Position numbers and translations under genes: made by a program. DNA of 64,000 nt from Autumnicola sp041679265 (GTDB lineage: Bacteria > Bacteroidota > Bacteroidia > Flavobacteriales > Flavobacteriaceae), in the NCBI RefSeq assembly GCF_041679265.1, contig NZ_JBGFSM010000003.1, forward strand, positions 1 to 64,000, written 5' to 3'. Positions 1 through 8,645 of this stretch are shown piece by piece. Each line of letters starts with the position of its first letter. The stretch's first letter is position 1. Below the pieces are notes generated by a model. That model was not told where the DNA came from. It ran no database searches and worked only from the letters and a program-made list of their open reading frames with translations.

Positions 1-114
1 AGTTCCCGGGGATGGCCTCGTAAAATGAAAAGAAGGCTTGTCTTTACCACCGCCTTCTTCCATATTATCATTTAATAGTTTTTTTACCTTTTTAAATATT
101 TCTTTATCTGTCAT
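1..114 (-). CDS. N-terminus of a probable glycoside hydrolase (partial)
   Basis: Only the first 38 codons lie in the window; the gene runs off the left edge. It begins with ATG at 114 and reads MTDKEIFKKVKKLLNDN, then a segment FHFTRPSPGT. That segment resembles the start of the catalytic (alpha/alpha)6 barrel of GH63/GH15-like or glycogen-debranching-type enzymes, where a TRPS...YPWQWLWDS motif is usual; the expected WDS part lies outside. It starts 43 bases after the VKOR-like gene on the same strand, so the two may be co-transcribed. The family assignment is an inference from about ten residues and could be wrong. Confidence 0.45.
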   Translation of the reverse strand, partial: MTDKEIFKKVKKLLNDNMEEGGGKDKPSFHFTRPSPGT

Positions 115-157
115 GTAACACCAGGAAAATTAATTTCAACTCATTTTAAAGTTACGG

Positions 158-1765
158 CTATTTTACATATTTGTCCCATAGCCCATAATGTTCCTTTATC
201 ACACCGGTAGGGATAGAAAGGCCTGCAACAAGTAGTCCTGCTATTAAACCTGTTATAGATAGCCCGGTAGGGGAGTTGTCTACAAACCAGGGAATAAATG
301 CCAGCCCCAGCCCCAGAAGAATATTTAAATACCTTCCCCTGCGCACAATTTCTCCCATACAAATTACTGAAACTACAACTATAAGGGAACCGCTTAAATG
401 AAAAATATCAGAAGAAGTTTTTTGAATGCCTACATCAAAAATAGCAGGAACAAACATCATTGCTAAGCCAATGATAGTGCAAGCTGCCAGGGTCCACGGA
501 ATGCTCATTCCCCATACCGAAGCTTTAAAAACTGCTCCGGGCTTCTGTGGAAATTCCATTAGATCTGTAGTTCGTTCATCTTTGTTCATTTCAAAAGCTT
601 TTCCGCCTTTCCAGAATACTTCCCACATATTGTCGCCTCTGCGTTTGGCCTGCACCATATGTTGCCCCATTGCGATAACTTCATCAAATTCCAATGGGAT
701 CATAGGCAACATTATGCCTGCTGCCAAAAGACAAAATGTACACCACTCCCCAACTACTATAGGTTGAGAAATCACCAGGAAAATATGTACAAGCCCAAGC
801 GGAATCACTAAAATCCCAAAGAAAGTCACCATCCAGGGCATGGTTCTCCAGCGGGTAGGGCTTCCCATCCAGCCCATTAAAAATTCAAAGGTGTAAGCCA
901 GTGCTCCCATGGCACCATCTGAAATTGGAAGGGAATGAGACATATTAGAATTCAGGACTTCCATTGTTCCGTCACCAAAAAACGGATCCCACGCAGCATC
1001 TAGATACCCCAACTGAAATGCCCCGAGGTACCGGGAAACTACCCAGCCAAAAAATGCCAGCACAATCATGATCCATCTCTGTGGCCAGCTGGAAGGATTA
1101 TAGGTCCAGCCTGGCGGCACCTGTGATCCCATCTTCATATAGGTGATCATATTTGGCATTCCGGGGATAAGAATGGTGAGGGCAATTATCAACGCGCCCA
1201 CCATTGTGGAATTTAGATATCCTACCGCTGTTGGGGACCAGAAAACAAGGGGAGCAAAGGTAATCCATATTCCCACGAAACAGCATATCCAGAGGCTTAT
1301 AGGGCGGTTTGGTGTTAAAGAGCGCCAACCAAAAATCATGAGCAGGATACCGCTAATAATATCGCTCCACCTCATCACCATTATACGTTCACTAAGGCTT
1401 AGCCATACTTCCCGGCCACCACTTGGCTCCACGGTCCCAACCGAGTAGCTAAAGGTTAACGGAAAAAGAACCATCCAGGCGCCCAGCAGGACAATAAGCC
1501 AATACACCCAAAGGGTTTGTTTATGGTGCATCTTGAGCATTTTCATACGTTTTTCCATAGACATTTTCATGCCTCCGTCCTTATGCCCGTCCTTCTTCTT
1601 TTGTTCTTTGCCTTTGTTCTTGTCCCTGCCTTCTTTTTTACCTGAATTGTCCTTCATTTGCATTTCGGCCATCGGGCGGGTAACACCACGTGTTCCCATG
1701 CCCCCGCCTTTTTGCTTTTTCTGATCATCTTTCTTTTCCTGATTTTGATCGTTTTTATCAGTCAT
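158..1765 (-). CDS. VKOR-domain membrane protein with SPW repeats
   Basis: A polytopic membrane protein of 535 residues. Residues 1-82 are hydrophilic and unusually rich in Lys, Met, Gly and Asp. Residues 83-205 hold membrane helices with the SPW signature (FWSPTAVGYLN near 175-185). Residues 230-360 look like a vitamin K epoxide reductase four-helix domain with the redox motif WCTFC (Cys342 and Cys345). The C-terminal 110 residues form a second SPW-like helix set. VKOR homologues re-oxidise disulfide-forming partners in the periplasm using quinone; no fused thioredoxin domain is seen here, so a separate partner would be needed. The second VKOR cysteine pair usually found in a loop is not evident, so a canonical VKOR mechanism is uncertain. 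The ATG at 1765 is the natural start. Confidence 0.65.
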   Translation of the reverse strand: MTDKNDQNQEKKDDQKKQKGGGMGTRGVTRPMAEMQMKDNSGKKEGRDKNKGKEQKKKDGHKDGGMKMSMEKRMKMLKMHHKQTLWVYWLIVLLGAWMVLFPLTFSYSVGTVEPSGGREVWLSLSERIMVMRWSDIISGILLMIFGWRSLTPNRPISLWICCFVGIWITFAPLVFWSPTAVGYLNSTMVGALIIALTILIPGMPNMITYMKMGSQVPPGWTYNPSSWPQRWIMIVLAFFGWVVSRYLGAFQLGYLDAAWDPFFGDGTMEVLNSNMSHSLPISDGAMGALAYTFEFLMGWMGSPTRWRTMPWMVTFFGILVIPLGLVHIFLVISQPIVVGEWCTFCLLAAGIMLPMIPLEFDEVIAMGQHMVQAKRRGDNMWEVFWKGGKAFEMNKDERTTDLMEFPQKPGAVFKASVWGMSIPWTLAACTIIGLAMMFVPAIFDVGIQKTSSDIFHLSGSLIVVVSVICMGEIVRRGRYLNILLGLGLAFIPWFVDNSPTGLSITGLIAGLLVAGLSIPTGVIKEHYGLWDKYVK

Positions 1766-2068
1766 ATCAGTACTTTTTTGGTTGGTTATATTTAATAATT
1801 ATGTTCTCAAGTCCATTTTTAAGTGGCTTCAGAAAAAATCCCTTTTTGAAGTTTGAAATTTTGGCCTTTTCAAAAACAGTTAAGGATGAAGGGATTTACT
1901 TAAATATAAAAAGGAATGGCTACAATGTATTTTAAAATTATGGTAAAAGATTTCGATATACAGGAATTCATCCTCTTGCTGCTTCCAGGGAATATGCCCG
2001 ATTAAATTTTCACCAGAATTTGCACTTTTATAACATTCATTAAAATCAAAAAATGCGAACTTAAGCAC
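1766..2068. other. Divergent intergenic region, no gene seen
   Basis: About 300 A/T-rich bases separate the VKOR-like gene (minus) from the SDR gene (plus). Short open frames here have no recognisable protein character. No TAnnTTTG promoter box with a matching -33 box was found on either strand, although both flanking genes must be transcribed from this region. Confidence 0.5.
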
Positions 2069-2800
2069 ATGGAAAATTTAAATAATAAAGTAGCCCTGGT
2101 AACCGGTGGCAGCCGCGGCATTGGTAAGGGAATAGTTTTAGCCCTGGCAGCAGAAGGGGTGCATGTGGCGGTAAATTATCAGCATTCCTCAGATGAAGCT
2201 GAAGAGATTTGTAAAAAAATAAAGGATAATGGCGGAAAAGCCCTTGCCGTACAGGCCGATGTTTCTGAAGAAGCAGAAGTAAGGAAGATGATTGAAAAAG
2301 TAAAAAATGAATTAGGCGGGATCGATATTCTGGTCAACAACGCCGGTATTGCCAAAAAACAAAATGTAGAGGAAGTAAGCCTTGAGGATTTTGATAAAAC
2401 AATTAAGGTTAATCTAAGATCAGGATTCCTGGTTACTCAGGAGGTATTGCCTTATATGCGCGGAAAAAACTGGGGAAGGATTTTGATGATTTCTTCTGTT
2501 GCCGCCCAAACCGGGGGAGTAGTGGGAGTAGATTATGCCACCTCTAAGGCAGGACAATTGGGAATGATGCGCTATTACGCTAAAAACCTTGCTGAAGAAG
2601 GAATTACAGCCAATGCTATAGCCCCTGCGCTAATAGACACAGATATGGTAGCCGGCCTTGGAGGCGTAAAGCCTGAAATTATCCCGGTAAAGCGTTTTGG
2701 CAAATCTGAAGAAGTAGCCAACCTGGCCTTAAGCATCCTTAAGAATGGATATATCACCGGGCAGACCTTTAATATAAATGGCGGGATGCAGCCCAGCTGA
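2069..2800 (+). CDS. 3-oxoacyl-ACP reductase-like SDR
   Basis: A 243-residue classical short-chain dehydrogenase/reductase. It has the NAD(P)-binding motif TGGSRGIGKG near residues 12-21, the NNAG motif near 90, a catalytic Ser in MISSVAAQ, and the Tyr-Lys pair in YATSK near 151-155. The closing ITGQTFNINGG segment is typical of FabG. FabG reduces 3-oxoacyl-ACP to 3-hydroxyacyl-ACP with NADPH in fatty-acid synthesis, but many FabG-like SDRs act on other substrates, so the substrate is not certain. The gene stands alone. The type III PKS cluster at 21-28 kb lacks a ketoreductase, so this or another FabG could serve it in trans; that is conjecture. Confidence 0.8.
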   Translation: MENLNNKVALVTGGSRGIGKGIVLALAAEGVHVAVNYQHSSDEAEEICKKIKDNGGKALAVQADVSEEAEVRKMIEKVKNELGGIDILVNNAGIAKKQNVEEVSLEDFDKTIKVNLRSGFLVTQEVLPYMRGKNWGRILMISSVAAQTGGVVGVDYATSKAGQLGMMRYYAKNLAEEGITANAIAPALIDTDMVAGLGGVKPEIIPVKRFGKSEEVANLALSILKNGYITGQTFNINGGMQPS

Positions 2801-3082
2801 AGTTTCATAAAATTGGAACTCCAATACCCCTTGCTTTTCTCGCATTTATGCCTGGTTTTTAACTATTAATTCTCCGGCTGTAGATAATTCTGTAGAATTA
2901 GGACAGTTTTACGGCCGGTGTAAAGAAAATTGTATAATAATATTCATTACTTTAGGTACTTGTGCCTTTCTGAGGGATTATAATTAAATTCAGCAGTGCT
3001 ACTATTATAAATAGGTCCTGAAAAATATGCTGTCGTTGTTAATTTTTTAAAGTATTCCTTCGGAAACTAAATCAACCCGAAA

Positions 3083-4177
3083 ATGAGCAAAATCTTTAAT
3101 TGTAACTGCGGAAATCATAACCCGCTTCATTGTATAGTGCCGCCTTATATGCTGGAGGCCATGGCGAGTTCCCCAAACGAAAAAGTGAGGCAGATGGCCT
3201 TAAGGAACATAGAAACCGCTGCTGAAGTACGTGCGGAAAGACGCTTACTGTGGCCTGAGACCGTCGCCGCCCTGCTTACCAATAAAGAAGGTAAGAACCG
3301 GGAAGTTTATGACATGCTAAACCGACCTAACCGCCGCGACCTCTTACCGGGAAAGCTGGTAAGGAAGGAAGGGCAGGAGCCGGTGGAAGATCCCGCGGTA
3401 AACGAGGCTTATGATTATTCGGGTTATACTTACGATTTTTACCGGGAATTATTCAACCGGGACTCGCTGGACGATAGCGGACTTACTTTAATTTCTTCAG
3501 TTCATCTGGAACAGGATTATAACAACGCCTTTTGGAATGGCAGCCAGATGGCTTACGGGGACGGGGATGATATAATTTTCCGAAGATTTACAAAAGGCCT
3601 TGATGTGGTGGGGCATGAACTTACCCATGGTGTTATTTCTTTTACTTCCAGGCTGGCCTATCGCGATGAAGCAGGAGCCATTAATGAACATTTGGCAGAT
3701 GTCTTTGGAACATTGATTAAGCAGTGGGTAAAAAAGCAGGATGTAGAAACAGCCAGCTGGCTTATTGGTGACGAAATTGTTATTCCCGCTCCTACCAGGA
3801 GGGCTATTCGAGATATGAAAAATCCCGGTACTGCTTATGTTAACGATCCAGATCTAAACGGAACAGACCCTCAACCAGACCATTATTCCAATAAATATAC
3901 CGGCACCCAGGATAATGGGGGAGTTCATATAAATTCAGGCATTCCCAACAAGGCATTTTGCGAGGCAGCTCTACAAATAGGTGGTTTTGCCTGGGAGAAA
4001 GCTGGCCGCATTTGGTATGAAGCTATGCTACAGCTCACCTCCAACAGTAACTTTGATAAATTAGCCAACACCACCGTAAACATTGCTGTAGAGATGTTTG
4101 GCAAGAACAGTCCGGAACATAATGCCGTAATTAACGGCTGGCAAAAAGTTGGTTTATATGAAAATACACTGTGTTAA
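3083..4177 (+). CDS. Protealysin-type M4 metalloprotease
   Basis: A thermolysin-family zinc endopeptidase of 364 residues. The first ~50 residues (NCNCGNHNPLHCIVPPYML, then a helix rich in charged residues) match the short protealysin-type propeptide rather than the long thermolysin one. Zinc ligands and catalytic residues are visible: His178-Glu179-x-x-His182 in HELTH, Glu202 in NEHLADVFG, and His282 in DNGGVHINSG. No signal peptide precedes the propeptide, which fits protealysins that stay in the cell or leave by a non-Sec route. The 3' end overlaps the emfourin-like gene by 20 bases in another frame, so protease and inhibitor are probably made together. Confidence 0.9.
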   Translation: MSKIFNCNCGNHNPLHCIVPPYMLEAMASSPNEKVRQMALRNIETAAEVRAERRLLWPETVAALLTNKEGKNREVYDMLNRPNRRDLLPGKLVRKEGQEPVEDPAVNEAYDYSGYTYDFYRELFNRDSLDDSGLTLISSVHLEQDYNNAFWNGSQMAYGDGDDIIFRRFTKGLDVVGHELTHGVISFTSRLAYRDEAGAINEHLADVFGTLIKQWVKKQDVETASWLIGDEIVIPAPTRRAIRDMKNPGTAYVNDPDLNGTDPQPDHYSNKYTGTQDNGGVHINSGIPNKAFCEAALQIGGFAWEKAGRIWYEAMLQLTSNSNFDKLANTTVNIAVEMFGKNSPEHNAVINGWQKVGLYENTLC

Positions 4178-4424
4178 AAGTGGTGGTTTCATGGGCAGGC
4201 AGCAAACCTGTATCATCGACCTGGAAGAGTTAAATCCTTCAGAAAATGAAGCTTTTAAAGAAGTGGTAAAAAACGCCCGAAGGGAGGAAAATGCAAGAGA
4301 TTCTTTTATTTACTATTTCAGTTTTAAAGATAATAGCAGCATAAAAGAAGTTAATCTGGAAGAGACGCTTATACAGGAAAATATGCAACCGTTTATAGAT
4401 ATGGTGAATAGTAAACTGAAGTGA
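4158..4424 (+). CDS. Emfourin-like inhibitor of the M4 protease
   Basis: An 88-residue protein starting MKIHCVKSGGFMGRQ. The N-terminal I-x(4)-SGGFxG pattern is the hallmark of emfourin-type proteins, which are encoded next to protealysins and bind the active site to inhibit them. An in-frame TTG at 4149 gives three extra residues, but the ATG at 4158 fits the family start better. The reading frame overlaps the last 20 bases of the protease gene. This placement supports co-regulation and a role in keeping the protease silent inside the cell. Function is inferred from family and context. Confidence 0.75.
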   Translation: MKIHCVKSGGFMGRQQTCIIDLEELNPSENEAFKEVVKNARREENARDSFIYYFSFKDNSSIKEVNLEETLIQENMQPFIDMVNSKLK

Positions 4425-4442
4425 ATTCTAAAATGACATATT

Positions 4443-4871
4443 ATGAGCCGGCTTTATTACGAAACAAAAGAAATGCCCACTCTAAGGGCCGCAGAAAAAC
4501 AGGAAAAAGGCCGGGTTAAAAGCTACCTGGAAAAAGTTTCTTCTCTGGTCCCGGCCGAAGTTATTGCTGGGTATCTTGCCATGCTTGGATTTCTTGACAG
4601 AGAGGAGGGAAGTGTAATTATTGAAAAACAGGGCTTGCTTATAGGAATATTTTTCCTCTGCCTTACTTTAACCCCACTTTATTTAAATTATCAGGCTAAA
4701 GAAGGAAAACCCAAAGTAATTCATTTAATCATTTCTTCTGTAGCATTTGTGATCTGGGCCTATGTGACCAGTGGTGAAAAATTCCGCGGGATTTATTATG
4801 ATGCAGACATCGCTTCTATCTCTCTAATCGCTTTCAGTCTTATTAGCGGAATTATTCCGTTAAAAAAATAA
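4443..4871 (+). CDS. Small multi-pass membrane protein, unknown function
   Basis: A 142-residue protein with a hydrophilic N-terminus (about 30 residues) and four likely membrane helices (near 33-50, 64-82, 90-110 and 122-140). The segment SSLVPAEVIAGYLAMLG recalls a motif found in several uncharacterised bacterial membrane proteins. It begins 18 bases after the emfourin-like gene in the same direction, so it is a probable third member of the protease operon. I do not recognise a function. Confidence 0.65.
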   Translation: MSRLYYETKEMPTLRAAEKQEKGRVKSYLEKVSSLVPAEVIAGYLAMLGFLDREEGSVIIEKQGLLIGIFFLCLTLTPLYLNYQAKEGKPKVIHLIISSVAFVIWAYVTSGEKFRGIYYDADIASISLIAFSLISGIIPLKK

Positions 4872-4911
4872 TATATTTTCTCTAGAAGCAGCTGCAGCAG
4901 CATCATATTCT

Positions 4912-4919
4912 TAAATTTG
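4912..4919 (+). promoter_or_regulatory. Candidate -7 box (TAAATTTG) for the MFS gene
   Basis: TAAATTTG matches the Bacteroidota -7 consensus TAnnTTTG and lies 33 bases before the ATG. No clear -33 TTTG box was found upstream. Confidence 0.35.
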
Positions 4920-4952
4920 CCACTAGTCAATATGATTTTATAATCTCTTTTT

Positions 4953-6221
4953 ATGCCTAAAACCGATCCCTACGCAGCCCTGCGATATGGGGAATTTCGA
5001 ACCTTCCTGCTCGTGCGCTTTGCCTTTGTTTTTGCCCGTACCATGCAATTTATTGTGATTGAATGGGAAGTATATAATCTTACTAAAGATCCTTTTTCCC
5101 TTGGGATGATAGGGTTAATGGAAGTAATTCCCGCAGTGGGCCTGGCTTTGTTTGCAGGGCATATTGTAGATCAAAAGGAAAAGAAAGGTTTGCTGCTTAA
5201 ATGCCTAATTGGTTTTTCAATAATCAGCATTGGCCTGTTCCTGCTAACCTGGCCCAGGATAACAGTTGGACTATCCCGGCAGTTTATTTTGTATTCCATT
5301 TATTTCTTGATTTTTCTAGGTGGGATTGTGCGCGCATTTCTGGGCCCCACTAATTTTTCCCTTTTTGCCCTTATTGTTCCCAGGAAAGTATATCCCAATG
5401 CGGCCACCTGGAACAGTTCAATCTGGCAAATGGGAGCTGTGCTTGGCCCGGCACTGGCGGGCTTCAGCATTCACTGGATAGGAGTGCACTGGTCTATGTG
5501 TATCATCTTTGGCTTTTCAGCAATAGCGCTCCTGGGGCTCACGCAAATCTCCAGAAAGCCAATTCTCAATCCTAAAATTGGGGAACCGGTGATGAAGAGT
5601 TTAAAAGAAGGGGTTAGCTATGTCTATAATTCCAAAATTATATTTGGGGCGATTGCCCTGGATATGTTTGCAGTGCTGTTTGGAGGTGCAGTAGCACTTC
5701 TTCCGGTGTTCGCGCAGGATATTCTAAAAGTAGGGGCAGAAGGCTTCGGAATCCTAAGGGCTGCTCCTGCCGTGGGAGCCGTAATCATTATGTTCACTTC
5801 AGCTTACTACCCTTTAAATAAAAGGGCAGGAATAAAACTCCTGGCCGCAGTATTTGGATTTGGGCTCTGCATCATTCTTTTCGGAATTTCAGAAATATTC
5901 TGGATCTCGGTAATAGCCCTGTTTCTAAGTGGGGTTACAGACGGAATTTCCATGGTCATTAGACAAACTATTCTTCAGCTTAAAACTCCGGACCATATGC
6001 GGGGCAGGGTTTCTTCAGTAAATTCAATATTTGTGGGATCTTCCAACGAACTCGGGGCATTTGAAAGTGGTGTTACCGCTAAATTAATGGGTACGGTAAA
6101 CGCTGTTATTTTTGGAGGGAGCATGACTTTGATAACCGTTTTTGGAATGGGTGTTATTTTCCCCGGGTTTAGAAAACTCGACCTAAGAAAGGATATTGAA
6201 GAACATGAAAAAACAGAATAG
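4953..6221 (+). CDS. MFS exporter, EntS-like
   Basis: A 422-residue major facilitator with about 12 membrane helices. The short hydrophilic start MPKTDPYAALRYGEFRTFL and the GLMEVIPAVGLALFAGHIVDQ segment are typical of the EntS/drug-resistance branch that exports siderophores or small toxic molecules. HMRGRVSSVNSIFVG in the second half is a conserved loop of that branch. No siderophore genes are near, so the substrate is unknown. It is monocistronic, convergent with the next gene, with 28 bases between the stops. Confidence 0.8.
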   Translation: MPKTDPYAALRYGEFRTFLLVRFAFVFARTMQFIVIEWEVYNLTKDPFSLGMIGLMEVIPAVGLALFAGHIVDQKEKKGLLLKCLIGFSIISIGLFLLTWPRITVGLSRQFILYSIYFLIFLGGIVRAFLGPTNFSLFALIVPRKVYPNAATWNSSIWQMGAVLGPALAGFSIHWIGVHWSMCIIFGFSAIALLGLTQISRKPILNPKIGEPVMKSLKEGVSYVYNSKIIFGAIALDMFAVLFGGAVALLPVFAQDILKVGAEGFGILRAAPAVGAVIIMFTSAYYPLNKRAGIKLLAAVFGFGLCIILFGISEIFWISVIALFLSGVTDGISMVIRQTILQLKTPDHMRGRVSSVNSIFVGSSNELGAFESGVTAKLMGTVNAVIFGGSMTLITVFGMGVIFPGFRKLDLRKDIEEHEKTE

Positions 6222-6249
6222 ACACGATCCGGCTAAAGGAAGTATGAAA

Positions 6250-7086
6250 TTATAGATTCAACAGGAAATTTGATAACATGATAAGGGAGGCCAGCATCAG
6301 GCCCAGCCCAATTAAATTTTCAAGGCTGTTGCTATCCAGTTTCACATTAAGCCGCTGGCCAGCCAGAGCGCCAGTGGCAAATCCCAGCATCACCGGCCAG
6401 GACTGTGATAAGGCAATATGCCCCTGCAGGTAATGGCTAATGCTCCCAGTAACACTGGTGATTACAATCATAAATAGTCCCGTTGCCGCGGCTATCTTGG
6501 CCGGAATTTTAAATACCTTGATCATAATTGGAGTTTTCAAAAAACCTCCTCCAATCCCAAAAAGGCCAGCCAGGGTGCCGGCAAGCATCCCCAAGAAAAG
6601 CACCATCCAGATGCTCACCCGGTAAGCCACGTAATTAAGCTGGTTTTTGATAATAAAGCGTGGCTTCATTTTGTTTAGCCAGTAAAATATATCAATACCG
6701 CCTTTGCCGGATTTCCTGAAATTGATCAGGAAGGACAGTCCCAGGAACAAAACCATAATCGCAAAGATCACTTCCAGCCTTTTTGCTGAAATAAACGATA
6801 GCAAAAGGCTCCCGGCAACTACCCCCAACATGGTAGGGAGCTCCAGAAAAACACCCATCCTAAAATCTACATGGCCTTCTTTGCGGTTGAGATAAGTAGA
6901 AATAATGGAAGAAGGGATAAGGGCAATCATCACCGCGCCCACCGCCTGGGTAAGTGTAAAATGGAAAATGGTAACCAGGAGGGGTACCATAAAAATACCC
7001 CCGCCAAATCCAACAACAGATCCAAACAGGCTAACAATAAAACTGATGAGAATTAAAATAAGCGTAATCAAAAGGGAGGTGTCCAT
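6250..7086 (-). CDS. TSUP-family permease (TauE/SafE type)
   Basis: A 278-residue membrane protein with about eight helices in two related halves. The glycine-rich repeats GSVVGFGGGIFMVPLLV near the N-terminus and AGLFGIGGGFLKTPIMI in the middle are the paired TauE/SafE signature motifs. Members move organosulfonates, sulfite or other small anions. Nothing nearby identifies the substrate. The ATG at 7086 is used; the gene is divergent from msrA. Confidence 0.85.
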   Translation of the reverse strand: MDTSLLITLILILISFIVSLFGSVVGFGGGIFMVPLLVTIFHFTLTQAVGAVMIALIPSSIISTYLNRKEGHVDFRMGVFLELPTMLGVVAGSLLLSFISAKRLEVIFAIMVLFLGLSFLINFRKSGKGGIDIFYWLNKMKPRFIIKNQLNYVAYRVSIWMVLFLGMLAGTLAGLFGIGGGFLKTPIMIKVFKIPAKIAAATGLFMIVITSVTGSISHYLQGHIALSQSWPVMLGFATGALAGQRLNVKLDSNSLENLIGLGLMLASLIMLSNFLLNL

Positions 7087-7305
7087 ATTGCCGGGATTGG
7101 AATAATCTCATGCTAAAGTTACTGATTTTTTGTAGCCGAAGCATCATCTATTTATATTCAGAGATGATACTTAAGAAAAATTAGATCCTGTGGTTTGGTT
7201 ATTCTGAAAAACCTGCAGAAAAATATTGAATTTTAATTTAAAATAATGTAGCCTATGCGGTTGAATAAAGGATAAAACTTTATATTTTTTTATTTTATGG
7301 ACTGA

Positions 7306-7353
7306 ATGTTGCGAAACAAAAACAATTTTAATTACCATTGGTTGGAATATTGA
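7306..7353 (+). other. Possible upstream ORF coupled to msrA
   Basis: A 15-codon frame (ATG at 7306, MLRNKNNFNYHWLEY, TGA at 7351-7353). Its stop overlaps the most likely msrA start codon as TTGA. This could couple translation of msrA, which lacks any ATG start. It may also be chance. Confidence 0.3.
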
Positions 7354-7829
7354 AGAAAATAGCATTTGGCGGCGGGTGCCACTGGTGTACGGAAGCCATT
7401 TTCCAGGCGCTGAAGGGTGTGAGCAGGGTAGAGCAGGGGTATGTAGCTTCTACGGGTGAAAATTCGGGATTTTCAGAGGCTGTTATTATACATTTTAATC
7501 CTGAAGCAATTTCCTTAAAACGCCTTATTGAAATTCACCTGCGTACCCATAACAGTACTTCAAATCACAGCATGCGCGGGAAGTATCGTTCTGCAGTCTA
7601 TTATTTCAGCAGCAGCCAACAGGAAGAAGCGGAAAAAATTCTTCAGGAACTTCAGCAAAAATTTAAAGAAAAGCTTATTACCAGGGCCTTCGCATTTCAG
7701 AATTTTAGGGCCTCCCGGGAAGAAATTCAGAATTACTATAAAAAAGATCCTCAAAAGCCTTTCTGTAAAAATTATATTGATCCAAAACTAAAAGTTTTAA
7801 TTGAGGAATTTTCTGAAAACCTTAAGTAA
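7350..7829 (+). CDS. msrA: Peptide methionine (S)-S-oxide reductase
   Basis: MsrA repairs the S-epimer of methionine sulfoxide in proteins. With a TTG start at 7350 the protein is 159 residues and begins MKKIAFGGGCHWCTEAIFQ, the normal MsrA N-terminus. The catalytic Cys is Cys10 in GGCHWC, with His in place of the usual Phe and a second Cys at 13. The NSTSNHSMRGKYRSAVYY segment matches the conserved substrate region. No ATG exists in frame after the upstream stop at 7329; the alternatives are TTG 7338 and TTG 7350. I prefer 7350 because it gives the family-typical start and overlaps the stop of a short upstream frame. Confidence 0.88.
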   Translation: MKKIAFGGGCHWCTEAIFQALKGVSRVEQGYVASTGENSGFSEAVIIHFNPEAISLKRLIEIHLRTHNSTSNHSMRGKYRSAVYYFSSSQQEEAEKILQELQQKFKEKLITRAFAFQNFRASREEIQNYYKKDPQKPFCKNYIDPKLKVLIEEFSENLK

Positions 7830-7871
7830 ATATAGCCTGTACTACTGCTGAAATTGATATAAATTCATAAC

Positions 7872-8645
7872 ATGAAAATTGCCACTTATAATGTAAATGG
7901 AATAAATGCCAGGCTGCCGGTTTTGCTGCGCTGGCTAAAAGCAACCCGGCCAGAGGTGGTATGCCTGCAGGAATTAAAGGCACCAAATGATAAATTTCCT
8001 GAAGAAGCCATACGTGATGCAGGTTACAACGCGGTCTGGCATGGGCAAAAACAATGGAACGGCGTGGCAATTTTAGCACGTGATCTGGAAATAAATGAAA
8101 CCAGGAGAGGCCTGGATGGAGATCCTGAAGATTCTCAAAGCCGCTATCTTGAAGCCCTGGTGGGAGATATAATAATCGGGTGCATTTATTTACCAAACGG
8201 AAATCCTGCGCCCGGCCCAAAGCTGGATTATAAATTAAAATGGTTTGAGCGCCTGCAATCTCATGCCTCAAAATTGCTGCAACTGGACACGCCGGTGATT
8301 CTCGTGGGAGACTATAATGTAATGCCCACAGAACTGGATGTTTATAAACCGGAACGCTGGCTGGACGATGCGCTCTTCAGGCCGGAGGTAAGGGAAGCCT
8401 TTCACAGCCTTGTAGCACAGGGCTGGACCGATGCTTTAAGATTTCTTCATCCAGACGAGAAAATTTACACTTTTTGGGATTATTTCAGGAATGCTTACAA
8501 AAGGGATGCAGGCCTTAGAATAGATCATTTTCTTTTGAGTCCCGGTTTAAAGGATAACCTATTGGACGCCGGGGTAGACAGGGAAGTGCGCGGTTGGGAG
8601 AAAACAAGTGACCATGCCCCGGTGTGGGTTCAATTAGGGGATTAA
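7872..8645 (+). CDS. xth: Exodeoxyribonuclease III
   Basis: A 257-residue AP endonuclease/3'-exonuclease for base excision repair. The family motifs are all present: ATYNVNGINARLPVLLRW at the start with the metal-binding Asn, CLQELKA with the metal-binding Glu, GDYNVMPTELDVY in the centre, LRIDHFLLS, and the catalytic TSDHAPVW close to the end. Length is normal for XthA. The 3' end overlaps the opposing DUF6090 gene by four bases. It follows msrA by 42 bases, so both repair genes may share a transcript. Confidence 0.92.
   Translation: MKIATYNVNGINARLPVLLRWLKATRPEVVCLQELKAPNDKFPEEAIRDAGYNAVWHGQKQWNGVAILARDLEINETRRGLDGDPEDSQSRYLEALVGDIIIGCIYLPNGNPAPGPKLDYKLKWFERLQSHASKLLQLDTPVILVGDYNVMPTELDVYKPERWLDDALFRPEVREAFHSLVAQGWTDALRFLHPDEKIYTFWDYFRNAYKRDAGLRIDHFLLSPGLKDNLLDAGVDREVRGWEKTSDHAPVWVQLGD

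Noticed and set aside
1880..2068. Minus-strand 62-codon frame in the spacer before the SDR gene
   Set aside because: It is Phe/His/Ser-rich with no family motif and its start is next to the SDR gene start.
2801..3082. Regulatory element before the M4 protease gene
   Set aside because: The spacer is A/T rich with only near-matches to the -7 box (such as TACTTTAG) and no riboswitch-like structure.
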